Source of the DNA: Steromphala cineraria | Lineage: Eukaryota > Mollusca > Gastropoda > Trochida > Trochidae | Length of the DNA stretch: 64,000 nucleotides | NCBI GenBank assembly: GCA_916613615.1 | Contig: OU744730.1 | Span: 20,896,406 to 20,960,405 of the forward strand | Direction of reading: 5' to 3' | Shown: piece by piece, positions 45,481 to 57,402 of the stretch | Layout of the letters: the number at the start of each line of letters is the position of its first letter | How positions within the stretch are numbered: the stretch's first letter is position 1 | Notes under the pieces: generated by a model | Database searches by the model: none | What the model was told of the DNA's origin: nothing | The model's input: the letters and a program-made list of their open reading frames with translations, nothing else | Position numbers and translations under genes: made by a program

Positions 45481-46200
45481 AAACTCTAATGGCATCCACG
45501 TGTTAATCGTGAATAATTAAGACCATGCTGATGCGTAACAGAACCGCAGCCTCTCGGTGTTGTCATAATAAATCCAGAAGTCGTGAAACACATGCAACAT
45601 ATTTTCAAAACCCATACCATCATACCACTCCTCAGTTTGATCTTGTCAATAATGTTTATCTTTTGTCTCCGATATTCCTTTGTAGTTTGGAGTCATCCCC
45701 TGATTGGAGGGAAAGAAACAGTAAATCAAAGAAAACCCGTCTACATTATGTCATACTATCAGGCACTGCGGTTTCGTTGCTGTAATTTCACGGTACAAGT
45801 GCGCAATTAAGGATGACCTCTTATTCGATTGCATCACCAACCCCTGTGATGAACCCCTCTTTTAACCCCGACCCCCCTCCATGACCCCTTTCATTTATAA
45901 AGTCGTAAATTCAAATCCTTGCCCAAGTTGTAATTACACTAATGTCATTAGAGAAGAATAAAGTAAAGCCCTTATAAGTCTTATCTCAGAAGCATTGAGT
46001 AAAACACCCCTTGTGGAGAGAAGTGATAAAATCTACACATATACTCCGCATAAATCATGAATTAACATTTCCAAATGGTCTATCCTTCATCAATTTTAAA
46101 TTTAACGCCATTAGGGCTTATCTCGAAGTTGAAATCGTAATGTATATTTCATATAGCTCATGCAGGCATAGTAAAAGCTTAAAGAACCAATTGTAGTTTG
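45481..46200. promoter_or_regulatory. Complex non-coding block
   Basis: GC-raised non-repetitive DNA with a pyrimidine-rich strip (CCCCGACCCCCCTCC near 45866). Plus-strand stop-free frames at 45525-45810 are unrecognised and overlap in different frames. Confidence 0.28.
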
Positions 46201-46722
46201 TTTATGCCTTTCCAGCCCATAACTTCGATTATCCGATAGGTGTCTTTCCTAATTAACTATTTATATAAAAGATATACATCCCTAAGACAACTGTTTTCTT
46301 TAACAATGAGTGTTCATTGTAATCGGAACAGAAGCGTTCCAGGTTTATATTGATCTATGACACAACAAAGAAGGAAGTCAGATCTTCGTACAAGGATTTG
46401 AAAACTCGTAGATTGTGTGTTGATTCCATACAGTTCTTGTCAAAAGCTTATGTATTTTATATGAATCTATTCAGAGCCTAGCTACTACCAAACTTGCATC
46501 TTGTTTAGTGTCATGCTTACGCTTTGTTTTGCCACTGAATGATCATTACATTAATTTTAAATTAAAACAGCGTGGAATACTCCTCTTTTGTCTTGAAATT
46601 GAATTCTAAATCAACATGGGTTATTGATAAGTTGAGAATAGAATTATTCCTTTCATTGAATGCATGTATTTACAAAAGTAACAGGTTATTGATTAGGCAT
46701 TCAATTGATTTTGAAATGAGTT

Positions 46723-47055
46723 GAGTTTCCATAATTATCATGGTTTTAATGATCAAGATAAGTTATCAAGATCATGATGTGGATTTATAAAGAATGTTGT
46801 TATGGTAAGGTTATGGAAAACGTTTCCAATTCAATGTTATATTATGAGTTTCCATAATTATCATAGTTTTAATGATCAAGATAAGTTATCGAGATCATGA
46901 TGTAAGTTATTAAGAATGTTGTTATGGTTAGGTTATGGAAAACGTTTTTAATTCAATTTTATATTACGAGTTCATTTTGCATAATTATCATAGTTCTAAG
47001 GATCAAGATAAGTATGTGAGACGATGACATTGAATATACAAAGAATGTTGTTTGT
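46723..47055 (+). repeat. Tandem repeat ~122 bp x ~2.7
   Basis: GAGTTTCCATAATTATCATG starts at about 46723 and again at 46846; a third, more diverged start GAGTTCATTTTGCATAATT is at 46969. Shared inner words are GATCAAGATAAGTTATC, AAGAATGTTGTTATGG and GGTTATGGAAAACGTTT. Confidence 0.88.
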
Positions 47056-47329
47056 ACAGTGACACATAGCAGGTAGGTATATCCTGGTGAGACGACTGAA
47101 GTGCGAAGATAGGGACGAGTAATTAAAGCTGAAAGAAAGAGTCATCCATTTTAGTCTCGACTTGATATAGCAATCAATCACCTTTGTTCAGGGAGGGGGG
47201 GATACAAGGAAAGGACATAGGTACGCAAAGTGTAAATTTGTTTGTCTTTGTTTATGGTTATATCTTACCTTATGATCTTGATAGTGTTTGATTGCTTTAT
47301 TTAAGCTATGGATGAAGTAAAAATGACCG

Positions 47330-47570
47330 AGATTGTTAAAGAAATAAGGAGAGGTTGTTGTAAAGGTATTGTGAGGTTGAGAAAGAAAAAAGGAGAGGTT
47401 GTGTGAGGTTGTAAGGGTATTTTGAGGTTAGGGTATGTGGTTGTTGGTGGGTGAGGTTGAGAAAGAAGTAAGGAGAGTGTTTGTTGTGAGGTTGTAAGGG
47501 TATGTGGTTGTTTTGAAGTGAGGTTGAGAACAAAATAAGGAGAGCTTGTTTTGATGTTTTAAAGTGTATT
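47330..47570 (+). repeat. Degenerate GT-rich repeat
   Basis: Words GTGAGGTTGAGAA, AAGGAGAG and GGTTGTAAGGGTAT recur two to three times at irregular 60-90 bp spacing. From 47571 to 47850 similar GAGG-rich words persist, suggesting a decayed minisatellite. Confidence 0.65.
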
Positions 47571-47854
47571 GAGGCTTGGATAAGAGGTTTCTGAGGCTTG
47601 GCATGTGAGATTTGAATGAGGTAAGAGGGATAGTGAGGATAGGGGTGAGATATTATTTTCTGATGTAAAGTAACAGTATTGTGGTGTAAAGGTATTGTTA
47701 CACTAGACTAAGTGGTAGGAGGTTGTTGGTTAGAGGTTTAGTGACTGCAGGGGGTTTGATGAAAGGGAGGGAAGATAATGACAAGTGTTAGAATTGAAGG
47801 GTTTGGAGGTCGAATAATGAAAAGGTGAGGCTCAATTGAAAGTGGAGATAAAGG

Positions 47855-49520
47855 TGAGAATCAGTTGTACAGGTAAATTGAAAGAAAAGGGTACCTGTTA
47901 CCTGCAAAGGTATATCTCACCTTGATGAAGGGAAATATTGAATTATCAGCATCGAACCTTTCTTTCTTTCTTTCCTTTGGCAGTGCTTTAAATAAAACAG
48001 TTGCCAAAGGCCAATAATGAGTACCTTTGGCTAAGAAACTAACCTGTAAAGGAAGTTAACATTTTACTTTGAAGATTGATTTGAGGGGGAATCACTCGTT
48101 TGCACCTGTTCAGGTAAATTTCACCTGTATCCTGGGTCAATCTCACCTAGTGATTGTTTTATGTCTCAGGTGTGGGGTAATATTTGCCAGCTTGATTAAG
48201 GAACATTTCAACAACCTCACAGTCTCAAGTACCGCAGGGGGTCAAAGGTCATCACGAAGGTTGGAGGGTCAGTAAAAGAATGAATGATCCAGACCTGTCA
48301 AATGATGTTTTGTTTGTCTTCTGACTGTTATGTCGTTGTCCTTTATTCTACCTTTCAACACCGATTTCCTCCTCATTAAGTACAGGTAATTGCCCAACGC
48401 TGACAATGAGAGAGGGGGTAGGGGAAGGGGGAGGGGGGGGGTAGTGGATAGGGGAGGGTGTAAACAGCGTCATTAGACAGGTCATGTAATCTTCACTTAG
48501 CTACCGGGTGAAAATTAGAAAGGTGATTTACAGGCATCTAAAGCTGGGGAATGGTCCTGGTGGCCATATTGAATCAGTCTCTAGATCACAAACAGGTAGC
48601 ACAGACCTGTTGTAATTAATCCTTCGGATTAATTAACAACAATTTACAATTTGGTGGATTTCTGGATTTTAGTTTCCATGTTTGAGGTTTCTTCTACCTG
48701 AAGGTGAGATTACCGTTTCTTGTTACCTTATCCTTCTTTTCTCAGGATGCCTACAGTTGTCATGGTTTTTAGAATATCTGATACTAAACTTTGATAATAT
48801 ACCAAGTTAATTATCATTCAACTACATCGCAGTTAGGTATGTATAAAGCAAATCCATCTAGTGGACACGGTTCACTGGCAAATGAAAAATCAGTCACCTG
48901 TGACATGAACAGGAATTCAAATAATAACAATGCTTCATTGTGACTCACTGGCAAACAAACACCGTGACAGGATCTGTCATGAATTTTGAATTAGAAAATG
49001 ATTTTTGACACCTAAGTTGAATGCTTGAACACTTCAAGTTAATAATCTATAGATCTAATTATTTTAATATTTATTATACAATGACAATTCTCTCTTGAAG
49101 TTTGAACTGTGAACATTTGTTTCTATAACTCTTGTAAAATGCAATGATCATATTTCAGTTTACACAAAAAAAGTACATTAAAAAATATGTTTACAAAAAT
49201 ATAACAAAATGAATATCTTTATAAGTAAATTCAATATTTAGATATCAAGAACAATGATTAATAAACAGCTCCTAAAATTGAAAAAAAGACAATTATTCAT
49301 GGCACTAAGAAAGCAATTGCATGGATATTTAAAATATTGATAACCATTGTCTTGGACCTGCCAGTTTAAGAGGGATATTACCTGCTCTTGTTTCGGAGAG
49401 CCCTATATCATTACCTTCCCTCTTACCTGTCCTTAACGATCTTGCAGGTGATAAGAGACAGGTGTTAGACGACATCATATGATAGCTGCTTTGATCTCCT
49501 GTAACTTTAACTTAACGATT
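47855..49520. promoter_or_regulatory. Region dense in CAGGTA/CACCTG words
   Basis: ACAGGTAA, TTACCTGT, CACCTG and CAGGTG words recur at about 47869, 47891, 47899, 48103, 48111, 48122, 48169, 48382, 48477, 48594, 48612, 48705, 48896, 49381, 49426, 49446 and 49459. A canonical DR1 nuclear-receptor word GGGTCAAAGGTCA lies at 48239-48251. CAGGTA/CACCTG is the form bound by Snail/ZEB-type zinc fingers in other animals. No coding region is seen; a 68-codon frame at 48069-48275 is unrecognised. Confidence 0.4.
48411..48460 (+). repeat. G-run tract (quadruplex-prone)
   Basis: Several G runs of 4 to 9 bases separated by 1-6 bases, for example GGGGAAGGGGGAGGGGGGGG. This fits the general pattern of four or more G runs with short loops. 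Confidence 0.75.
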
Positions 49521-50064
49521 CAGGTTAATCCCTGTTGTCAGCCTGTGCTGGTCATAAGCGAGTTAAGACACACGAGAACGTATTTAATTAAACTCTCCAA
49601 TTTGACAACTTTGTTTGTTCCTGTTGAATCAAAGGAATCGCTATTTGATTTGTATTGTTCTTATCAAAGGTAATTTTCAGGTGAATAGGTGTATTGATTT
49701 CATGTTAGTTTCTCCACTTTACTATTTTATGGCATATGAATTGAAATTTGTAAAATCTACTTCTACTACCTTTTTCAATGTAAAGGAGCCACAACATTAT
49801 GTTGTACTTATCAATAGTGATTTATAAGTGATAATTTCCTGTTATTTCTTACCTGTCACAAATTATCTTGTTTTAAATTTAGAATTAAAACTATTACACT
49901 TTGTTTGTACCTTTTTCAATCTTTAGGAGTCAAAACATGATCTGTTTTGTACTTAATCGCAATGTACATGTTGCATAATTCACTGTCACATTAATGTTGA
50001 ATTCAAATAAGATTGAATTTTGAAAATTATTTTGAGCTGATAGATCTGCATTTTGTGTACCAAT
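49521..50064. other. AT-rich, with an old duplicated segment
   Basis: ACCTTTTTCAATGTAAAGGA near 49768 and ACCTTTTTCAATCTTTAGGA near 49909 are followed by similar words ending in TGTACTTA, a diverged ~140-bp duplication just before the next array. Confidence 0.55.
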
Positions 50065-50455
50065 TGTAATTTCAGGTGATAAAGGTAGATTGCTAGTGAT
50101 TTCTATTGGTTTGTTGTAAATTTATCTGTTTGATGAGGCATTTCATCAGATATATTTTAGAATTTCAAGTATGAAAATGTAATATGGAAGACTATGTAAT
50201 TTCAGGTGATAAAGGTAGATTGCTAGTGATTTCTATTGGTATGTTGTAAATTTATCTGTTCGATGAAACATTTCATCAGATATATTTTAAAATTTTAAGT
50301 ATGAAAATGTAATATGTAAGAGTATGTAATTTCAGGTGATAAAGGTAGATTGCTAGTGATTTCTATTGGTTTGTTACAAATTTATCGGTTAGATGAGGCA
50401 TTTCATCAGATATATTTTAAAAGTTACAAGCATAAAAATATAATACATAAGACTA
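50065..50455 (+). repeat. Tandem repeat 130 bp x 3
   Basis: TGTAATTTCAGGTGATAAAG starts units at 50065, 50195 and 50325. Each contains TTGCTAGTGATTTCTATTGG and CATTTCATCAGATATATTTT. The third unit is the most diverged. The repeat carries CAGGTG, adding to the E-box density of the area. Confidence 0.95.
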
Positions 50456-50950
50456 TATTACAAGGGCTATGTATTCAGCTGCTCTCTAAGTTAGAAGCGT
50501 GGGTTAGAGGGATTGAAACACAAAGTTCATATCAAATTGTTTTAAAATTCAATGACAAAATTAATCAGCACAAAACTTTGAGTTGACTTTGTAATACTAT
50601 TGTGTATATAGAACATTTCTGAGTTTTATTGTCTTCAAGGGAATTGAAATCAGTCATTGAGTTCTTTACCTGTTAAAAGATATTGTATGTTTTCGTAAAA
50701 GATTTTATTTTTATTCCTTTGTGTCTTGCTTGTTCATATAATTGAAAAAGGAAATGTATTCAAATTAATAATATTTGATGACAATACAATCAATTTAAAT
50801 AAGTAAGCAATTATTGAGATAAATTTCATTTTGAAATAAACAGTTCTGAAAAATCCACCCACACAAATCTTACATGATTAATAAAAGTTAACATTTTAGA
50901 AAAATATTTAAGAACATTAAAACAATTAAAATCAAAACGTTTTCCTCAAA
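50456..50950. other. AT-rich spacer
   Basis: Nothing supported. Confidence 0.45.
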
Positions 50951-51320
50951 AACAACGACAAGCCTATTATTAATGTTAACGAAAACGCCTTAATGAATAG
51001 CCAGTAAGGCATCCCAGTTCGGTTTAAATCTATATGCAAATATATTACACACCACATGGAGGACCCAATCCAAGGGCTGTCGGGTCAATGGTAAAACTCT
51101 CACTAATTGATAGACACCTTTCGCGGAATATGTCAGAAAACTTTACGACCGACTTGCCAAACCGGATGATCACAACAATGGCTTATTTTCAGTGTTATGC
51201 AAACGATATAAAAGCCGTTGAAGCGTTTAATGCCAGCCAGCCAGCATGGAGGGGAATATAGAGAAAAGAAAGCGTACTATTTGTATCCATTAAGGCGAAT
51301 ACCAGGCGATTTGAGACAGT
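50951..51320. promoter_or_regulatory. Complex non-coding block
   Basis: GC-raised non-repetitive DNA. A 75-codon stop-free plus-strand frame at 51034-51261 matches no family I know. Candidate regulatory element. Confidence 0.3.
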
Positions 51321-51829
51321 GAATAATCACTCATAACAAACGCTGTTTTCAGCGTTAATGGCCTGTATTAAGATTCCTTAATGTTCGGAAAAGTTGAGAA
51401 AAATATGTGACGAGATTTTAAAGCTTTGGCAATAAGTAGCTCATTCCAAAAGGAAGATATTTGGATTTAAAAATTAGCATTTTGATAGGTAATTATCTGT
51501 AAGTGGTCAACAACTGAAACCAATTTTTAGAAAAAAATGAACATATAGAATTGGTTTTTATGTGATTTGGTTTGAGTATGAATTGAGATATTTAAGGGTT
51601 AGTTTTTAATTTAAAAATATATCTGTATGAGGTAGAATTTTATGTAGGACCAAATCACCAAATCATGCCAACGTACTTAATGATTAATAAACACGCAGCA
51701 AATAGCTATAATTTTTCAATCAATCGATCATGTGCAATTTGCTTTGAAAGCACACACACTAACAGTAATACAGGTAAAAAGTTTGTTATAGAAATCGACC
51801 AAATGGCGGTAATTGTTTTAATCAGGTCA

Positions 51830-52170
51830 GATTGACACACCTGTAATAAAAGTCCTTTCATGGACGTACCTATATTTACCTGTCGTTTGCCTCAAACGAA
51901 CGTGTTAATTACATGGCATAAGAACGCCTTTGAGGAAATTAAATTTCTTGCATAATAGGGCCATTCTTTTATCTGGGGTGTTATCACAGGGCTTTGAGTG
52001 GCCTAGGAAGGCATGCAGTTTATCAGGTCGGTCCTTGGTTACTAAACTGCTAATTGGTTGTTGTGTACTCGGGACACTAACAGTATTGTCTTCGCTTAAG
52101 CCTGTTTATCATAATCTCTCGATGTCCTACCTGGCACAATGAGATCCGATTGGTCAGAACTGGAGAATAA
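51830..52170. promoter_or_regulatory. Complex non-coding block
   Basis: GC-raised segment with ACACACCTGTAATA (51836), TTACCTGTCG (51877) and CTACCTGG (52128), continuing the E-box-like theme. Frames are unrecognised. Confidence 0.3.
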
Positions 52171-52216
52171 CTGGGACAAGTGTTTTTACGTATCGTGTGT
52201 CCTTTAATCTCTCTAA

Positions 52217-52500
52217 TGAAATCTTTTCTTGACTTTGGGAAATCGTTTTGTTGAAATCTTTTCTTGAATTATTATAATATTTGGACATCGTTTTGTTGAA
52301 ATCATTTCTTGACTTATGATAATATTTGGAATATCGTTTTGTTGAAATCTTTTCTTGAATTATTATAATATTTGGGATATCGTTTTGTTGAAATCTTTTC
52401 TTAAATTGTAATAATATTTGGACATCGTTTTTGTTGAAATCATTTCTTGAGTTATGGTTATAAGAATTTGGGATGTCTTTTTAAAATAAAGTCATGCCTT
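52217..52500 (+). repeat. Tandem repeat ~46 bp x ~6
   Basis: TTGAAATCTTTTCTTGA-type words begin at 52251, 52296, 52342, 52388 and 52434, with a further diverged unit on each side. Shared words are ATAATATTTGG and ATCGTTTTG. Confidence 0.92.
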
Positions 52501-53390
52501 GAATTGTGATTTGTCTTATGATCTTGAACATTATGAAATTTCAACTTCTGTATATTGGATAATGTTTAGATGTTGTTTTTTTTTTGTTAAAACTTTAACT
52601 TTTTGCCTGCATTAGTAATCTTGTGGACGGTTTTCTCACTAGCCTATGACCAGTCAAATTTTGTTCAATTTGTTAACGAGTTTACGAGGAAAGCTTTAGG
52701 TAAGGGTTCATAAGATTCCTGCCATTCAACAAGTATAAAATTGAAACTTCTAGAAAGTTTATAATTCTGTCAGAAGAATAAATTTGTTTGAATGTTTTCA
52801 ATGCTGATCTGCTTATTGGACTTCCAAATTAATTTGTTATAATTATGTAATCTTTCAGAAGAGTAAATTGTTTGAATGAAGTACCAATCAAGGAACAATT
52901 TCATAAAAGGGCACATGTATGAATCACTGATTCAGACCCCAAAAAGTTAATATCAAGTGTTATGGATTCCAAACTGTTGGCACCTTATCTTACCTGTTGC
53001 ATGACAAGGGTTAATCTTTCAGTGCTGATCTGCATATTGGACCTCCAAATTAATTTGTTAGTAATATGTGACTGAATTTCCAGGAGAAAAATAATTTTAT
53101 AAAAAATCATAATTTCTACCAATGAAGGCCCTATTAGTGTCGTGGGATCGTGGACTGCAGGGTGCAATTACAAAATTCCCTGACAGAAAGGGGAAATGTA
53201 ATTTTGGGTTGCTAGGAAATTCTCAAGCAAATGTGAATTATTTTAACGCAAGAGAATGGGTAACCCTGATGCGTCTTTATTCATGCTCAGAAAGCAATAA
53301 TATGGTGGAGGAGTCTTTTTATGCACGGTTATGTTAGGCGGGTTAGAATAGGCATTATATTATTGTGCCGTGTGTTAGTTGTACACTTTC
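52501..53390. other. AT-rich stretch, then mixed composition
   Basis: TTTCAGTGCTGATCTGC..TATTGGACYTCCAAATTAATTTGTTA occurs twice (about 52797 and 53018), a diverged duplication about 220 bp apart that includes ~50 bp of clear similarity. No gene is supported. Confidence 0.55.
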
Positions 53391-53399
53391 TAAAAACAT

Positions 53400-54130
53400 G
53401 GCTTATTCCCAGTGGTTCACCAGAGGTCAATCCGAGCTAGATGCCAGGGCATTGGGCCACCGTCATGAGTTCTTTATTGCAGATTAATCTGGACAAGCCT
53501 CCACTGGCCTTCCATTGCATAATTGATCATGTCTGCCAAATTTCTATGCTTCTGTTCAAATGAGGGCCAATCAATTGCTGCAGCCATGTTACTCTTAAAA
53601 GATAATGAGCCCTTCGCAAAACGCTGACCAGGACCTCAGAGGAAAGGTTTAGGAGGTCCTGCACAGATTATTTTTCATCTTTTATCATCTTTGGGAGTAA
53701 CATGCAAAAAGTCAGCCTGCTCCATATTTCATAATTTGCGACAATTTCTTGCCGGTAGCTTGCCGGTTGGAAATGTGATCCGTGCATTATTGTGATAACC
53801 TGACCGATCTGTGCCAGTGTGTATAATAGAGAGGTCTGGCCAGCAAACTGCAGGCGGGATTGCTTGCGTCACAGGTTGACATGGCACCCAGTTAATTAGC
53901 TCATCTCGTTAGTACAACCAGGCTATTGTCAGCTCAATCAACCGGCTTAGGAGGAAGCGCCAATGCTTTCATCTATGTGACATTTGTTGGGCAGGTTCAT
54001 TGCGGTGCTGAGGGTTTCGCAAATCTGTTCCCCCTTCATGATAGACCAGCCCAGATTTGATTTACATGAGTTTCATACTTTCTAATAGCTTTACCTCCCT
54101 CTGGTCTGCTATCAAGATGTCTGAGCCAAT
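53400..54130. promoter_or_regulatory. Large complex block (strong CNE candidate)
   Basis: About 700 bp of balanced, non-repetitive sequence between AT-rich flanks, stop-dense in all frames. It contains GTTAATTAGCTC (homeodomain form) at 53890, TGCATAATTGATCATG near 53516 and several CCAGG/CCTGG words. The combination of complexity and lack of coding frames is typical of developmental regulatory DNA, which is inference. Confidence 0.4.
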
Positions 54131-55855
54131 CCACTTCACTTGATATGTACATGTAATAAACGCTATATCGTATGGGCTTTATAACTGATTTAGTCAGGCC
54201 TCAGCATGATATGCACATGAAATATTAGGTCATATCACCCACTGATGATGTCAAGAAGATGCTGTTATAACTACTTACTTACTTTATTGTAGGCCATATG
54301 TATCTTAAAAGAAAATTGCCTCTAAATTACCTGCTCTTTATGAGGCACGGTTAGATATTTTCATAAGGTGTTTCAGTCATAATCAGAGGGCGCTGGTTAA
54401 AAAGATACCAAAATACCATAACTAATAGGTGAGACCTGCATTCTGATTCTTTTCTTCCTTAGATCTCCTTTTCACAAAAAAAACACTTATTTTTTTTCCG
54501 TCTCTTACAAAAGGTTGCCTGTCAAGTGATGTATGCTTCAATGAGTTTGACAATCAAAATGGCTGCCGTTTTCCACCACTCATTAGACCTAAGGTGTGGT
54601 TTGACCCAAAAAGATGCTATCATATCACCAATGGGGGCTAATCAAACACATCCTTCCCTTGTTTCCCAGCATTCCTCACTGAATAATATTCTCCCAACAA
54701 CTTATTATGTAACAATACTAGCAGGTGCACAACTAATTTCAATGAATTCTTTTCTTTTAAAAAAGAGTGTTTTTCAATTTCCAATTTTTAATTTTGTTTT
54801 AAATTACCGGTAGTCGGTTTTTAAAATTGATTTTAAAATCTAAATCGGTCACACCATTCGAGGTTTGATGTGTATGATTAAGGACTTTGTTAATGTTATA
54901 TAGGACACTTTATTATCTCCATAAATTTCATGTCCCACATTAGTGTTAAGTAAATATGAACAGTTTGCAACTTGCTTCATATTGTCATGAACATCAGATC
55001 GTATTTCATGCTTAAGAAAAAGACACATGTTAAAAATATACACAACTTGATATTTAGAAACATGACATAGAATAACATTTAAATTAAGATTTTTTAATGT
55101 TCCCAGCCAAAAGGTAAACATTCATACATTAATGAATACACAACATATTGGAAGTGTTTTAAAAGGAACTGGTTTCTTATGTGAAAAGAAATGGTTAAAA
55201 TATGTACATACATACAGTTGATTTGTCGGTTCAGTGATTTTCTGAAAGCTTGCTTAGTTATGAAACTTAACAGTCATCTTGTGAAATGATTGCAAGTCTC
55301 TTTCATCTTTTTTGATAAATCAAGTATAAAGTATTTGAAGAAAAAAATCAATTCTCAATTATATTGTGAATAGACCTTTCTCTTCTGCGTTAATCCTGTT
55401 ATTTTGCATTTATGCTTTAATTTTGTTATCCAAAAATAATTTTCATTGGACATTTGAAAAGAAAGGAAAAATAACAGCAGTAAATGTACTAAGAAACGTT
55501 TCACCCTATGCAAATTTTTCACAATTAAACACAAATGATACTGAACAAATTAAGATTTAAATAAAAACTTCTTTAACATGAGATTATTTGATGTCATGAG
55601 AAAATCAGTGATTTTTGGTGCAGAAAATGTTTTAACCTAATTAGATATTTTGATTGCAATAATAAAGCTTGGTAGGAAAATTCAAATTGAATCAGAAGCA
55701 TATATACCAAAATTAAACAGGGAAAAAACATCTGCAATATAATAAAGAAAAATAATTGATAATTATCATTAATTAATATCATTAATTAAAAACTTTGCAT
55801 CATCATCACAAGTAAACTAATGGAAGACAATTATAAAATTTAACTTAACAAATTC
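54131..55855. other. AT-rich stretch with no supported gene
   Basis: A 95-codon plus frame at 54526-54813 and a 90-codon minus frame at 54849-55121 are unrecognised. Nothing else is supported. Confidence 0.4.
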
Positions 55856-55857
55856 AT

Positions 55858-56022
55858 TTTTATTTCAAACGTGAAATGTTTGCCAAAATAATCATCACAA
55901 TGAACATATATCAATTAGTTAAAAATTGTTCGACTTTATTTCAAACTTGAAAATGTTTGCCAAAATAATCATCACAAGTGAACATAATATCAATTAATTA
56001 AAAATTGTATAATTTTATTTGC
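55858..56022 (+). repeat. Tandem duplication ~80 bp x 2
   Basis: TTTATTTCAAACGTGAAATG at 55859 and TTTATTTCAAACTTGAAAAT at 55937 begin two copies sharing TTTGCCAAAATAATCATCAC and CAATTA(G/A)TTAAAAATTGT. Confidence 0.9.
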
Positions 56023-56129
56023 CAATCAGGTCAATCATCTTTCTAATTAAATTGCTTTATCGACACCGAAATAGACATGAACCTAGCTAGCTCACCACAG
56101 CTTAACAGAAACTCTACAGTGCAATTAGC

Positions 56130-56930
56130 ACCGATCAATTTCCTATACAGGTGTTTGGCCCACTGCTTGGTGCCACGTACTGTCCGTTTTCTGCTGAACA
56201 GACAGGTGGGAGAAAGGCTGTCGGCGCTGTTGTGGCGGCGGCGTGGTAGTAGAGGGGAAAAAAACTTGCTTTAAAATAAATGATAAATTCAATCCCACTT
56301 CTTGAACAGAGAAATATTAAATCCTTAGATGTATTATGGACATGGTCGTAAAACTTTATACTGTCTGTTTTCTGCTTAGTAGACAGGTAGGAGAAAGGGT
56401 GCTGGCCCCATCTCATCTGTGGCGGAAATGTGGTAGTAGAGGGCATAAAAATTGCTTTAAAATGATAAATTAAGTCCCAATTCTTATTAAATATATTATA
56501 TATATTATATTATATCATATTATTATATTAATCCTTAGTTATTATGGACATGGTCGAAAACTTGTTTTTGATATACATCGTACAGTCTGTTGTTCTGTGA
56601 CAATAGAGGGGAGCAAAGTTGCTTTAAGCTGATAAATTCAATCCCATATCATGTATTGAGAAAAATTACCTGCAGTGTGATTTGGACATGATTTAAAAAC
56701 ATTTTATTGTATTGTTAACTTTTTGGATCCATGATGTGTTTGCCGCATTGCAGTGGATGGGAGGAAACTTTTGTTGTACCTGTATCTTGAATCTAGAAAT
56801 CTTAACCCTTAACTTGCTAGTCCTGATACCAAGGAAAGAGTCCATCGCTTGATGACCATACACTCCGTGTACTGCTCAGAAGACAGGTGGGCATCAGGCG
56901 GTGTCGGTGACATCAGAAGCATTATTCCCT
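56130..56930 (+). repeat. Diverged ~220-bp repeat units
   Basis: ACTGTCYGTTTTCTGCT followed by AGACAGGTRGGAGAAAG recurs at about 56179 and 56360, with weaker versions at 56583 and 56868. Shared words in each unit are GTGGTAGTAGAGGG, GATAAATTCAATCCCA and TTATGGACATGGTCG. A short AT run lies at 56490-56530. This leads into the better preserved array that follows. Confidence 0.75.
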
Positions 56931-56960
56931 TGTAGTGGAGGGGAGAAAACTAGCTTAGAG

Positions 56961-57402
56961 TTGACTTGTGCCTTGATTTTGTATCAAGAAATCTTAACCC
57001 TTGACTTGCTTGATCTTCTTGGTAATGAAGGGTGGAAAAATTGCTGAAAGTTGACTTGTGCCTTGATTTTGTATCAAGAAATCTTAACCCTTGACTTGCT
57101 TGATCTTCTTGGTAATTAAGGGTGGAAAAATTGCTGAAAGTTGACTTGTGCCGTGATTTTGTATCAAGAAATCTTAACACTTGACTCGCTTGATCTTCTT
57201 GGTAATGAAGGGTGGAAAAATTGCTGAAAGTTGACTTGTGCCTTGATTTTGTATCGAGAAATCTTAACCCTTGACTTGCTTGATCTTCTTGGTAATTAAG
57301 GGTGGAAAAATTGCTGAAAGTTGTCTTGTGCCGTGATTTTGTATCGAGAAATCTTAACCCTTGACTTGCTTGATCTTCTTGGTAATGAAGGGCGGAAAAA
57401 TC
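56961..57402 (+). repeat. 90-bp tandem repeat x 5 with alternating variants
   Basis: TTGACTTGTGCC starts units at 56961, 57051, 57141, 57231 and (as TTGTCTTGTGCC) 57321. The unit ends alternate strictly between AATGAAGGG and AATTAAGGG, giving a 180-bp higher-order period. As 90 is a multiple of three, a minus-strand frame (56950-57180) shows 30-residue repeats, which I treat as an artefact. Confidence 0.95.

Noticed and set aside
56950..57180. Minus-strand protein with 30-residue repeats
   Set aside because: The 90-bp tandem unit is a multiple of three, so the frame stays open trivially; no flanking coding sequence.
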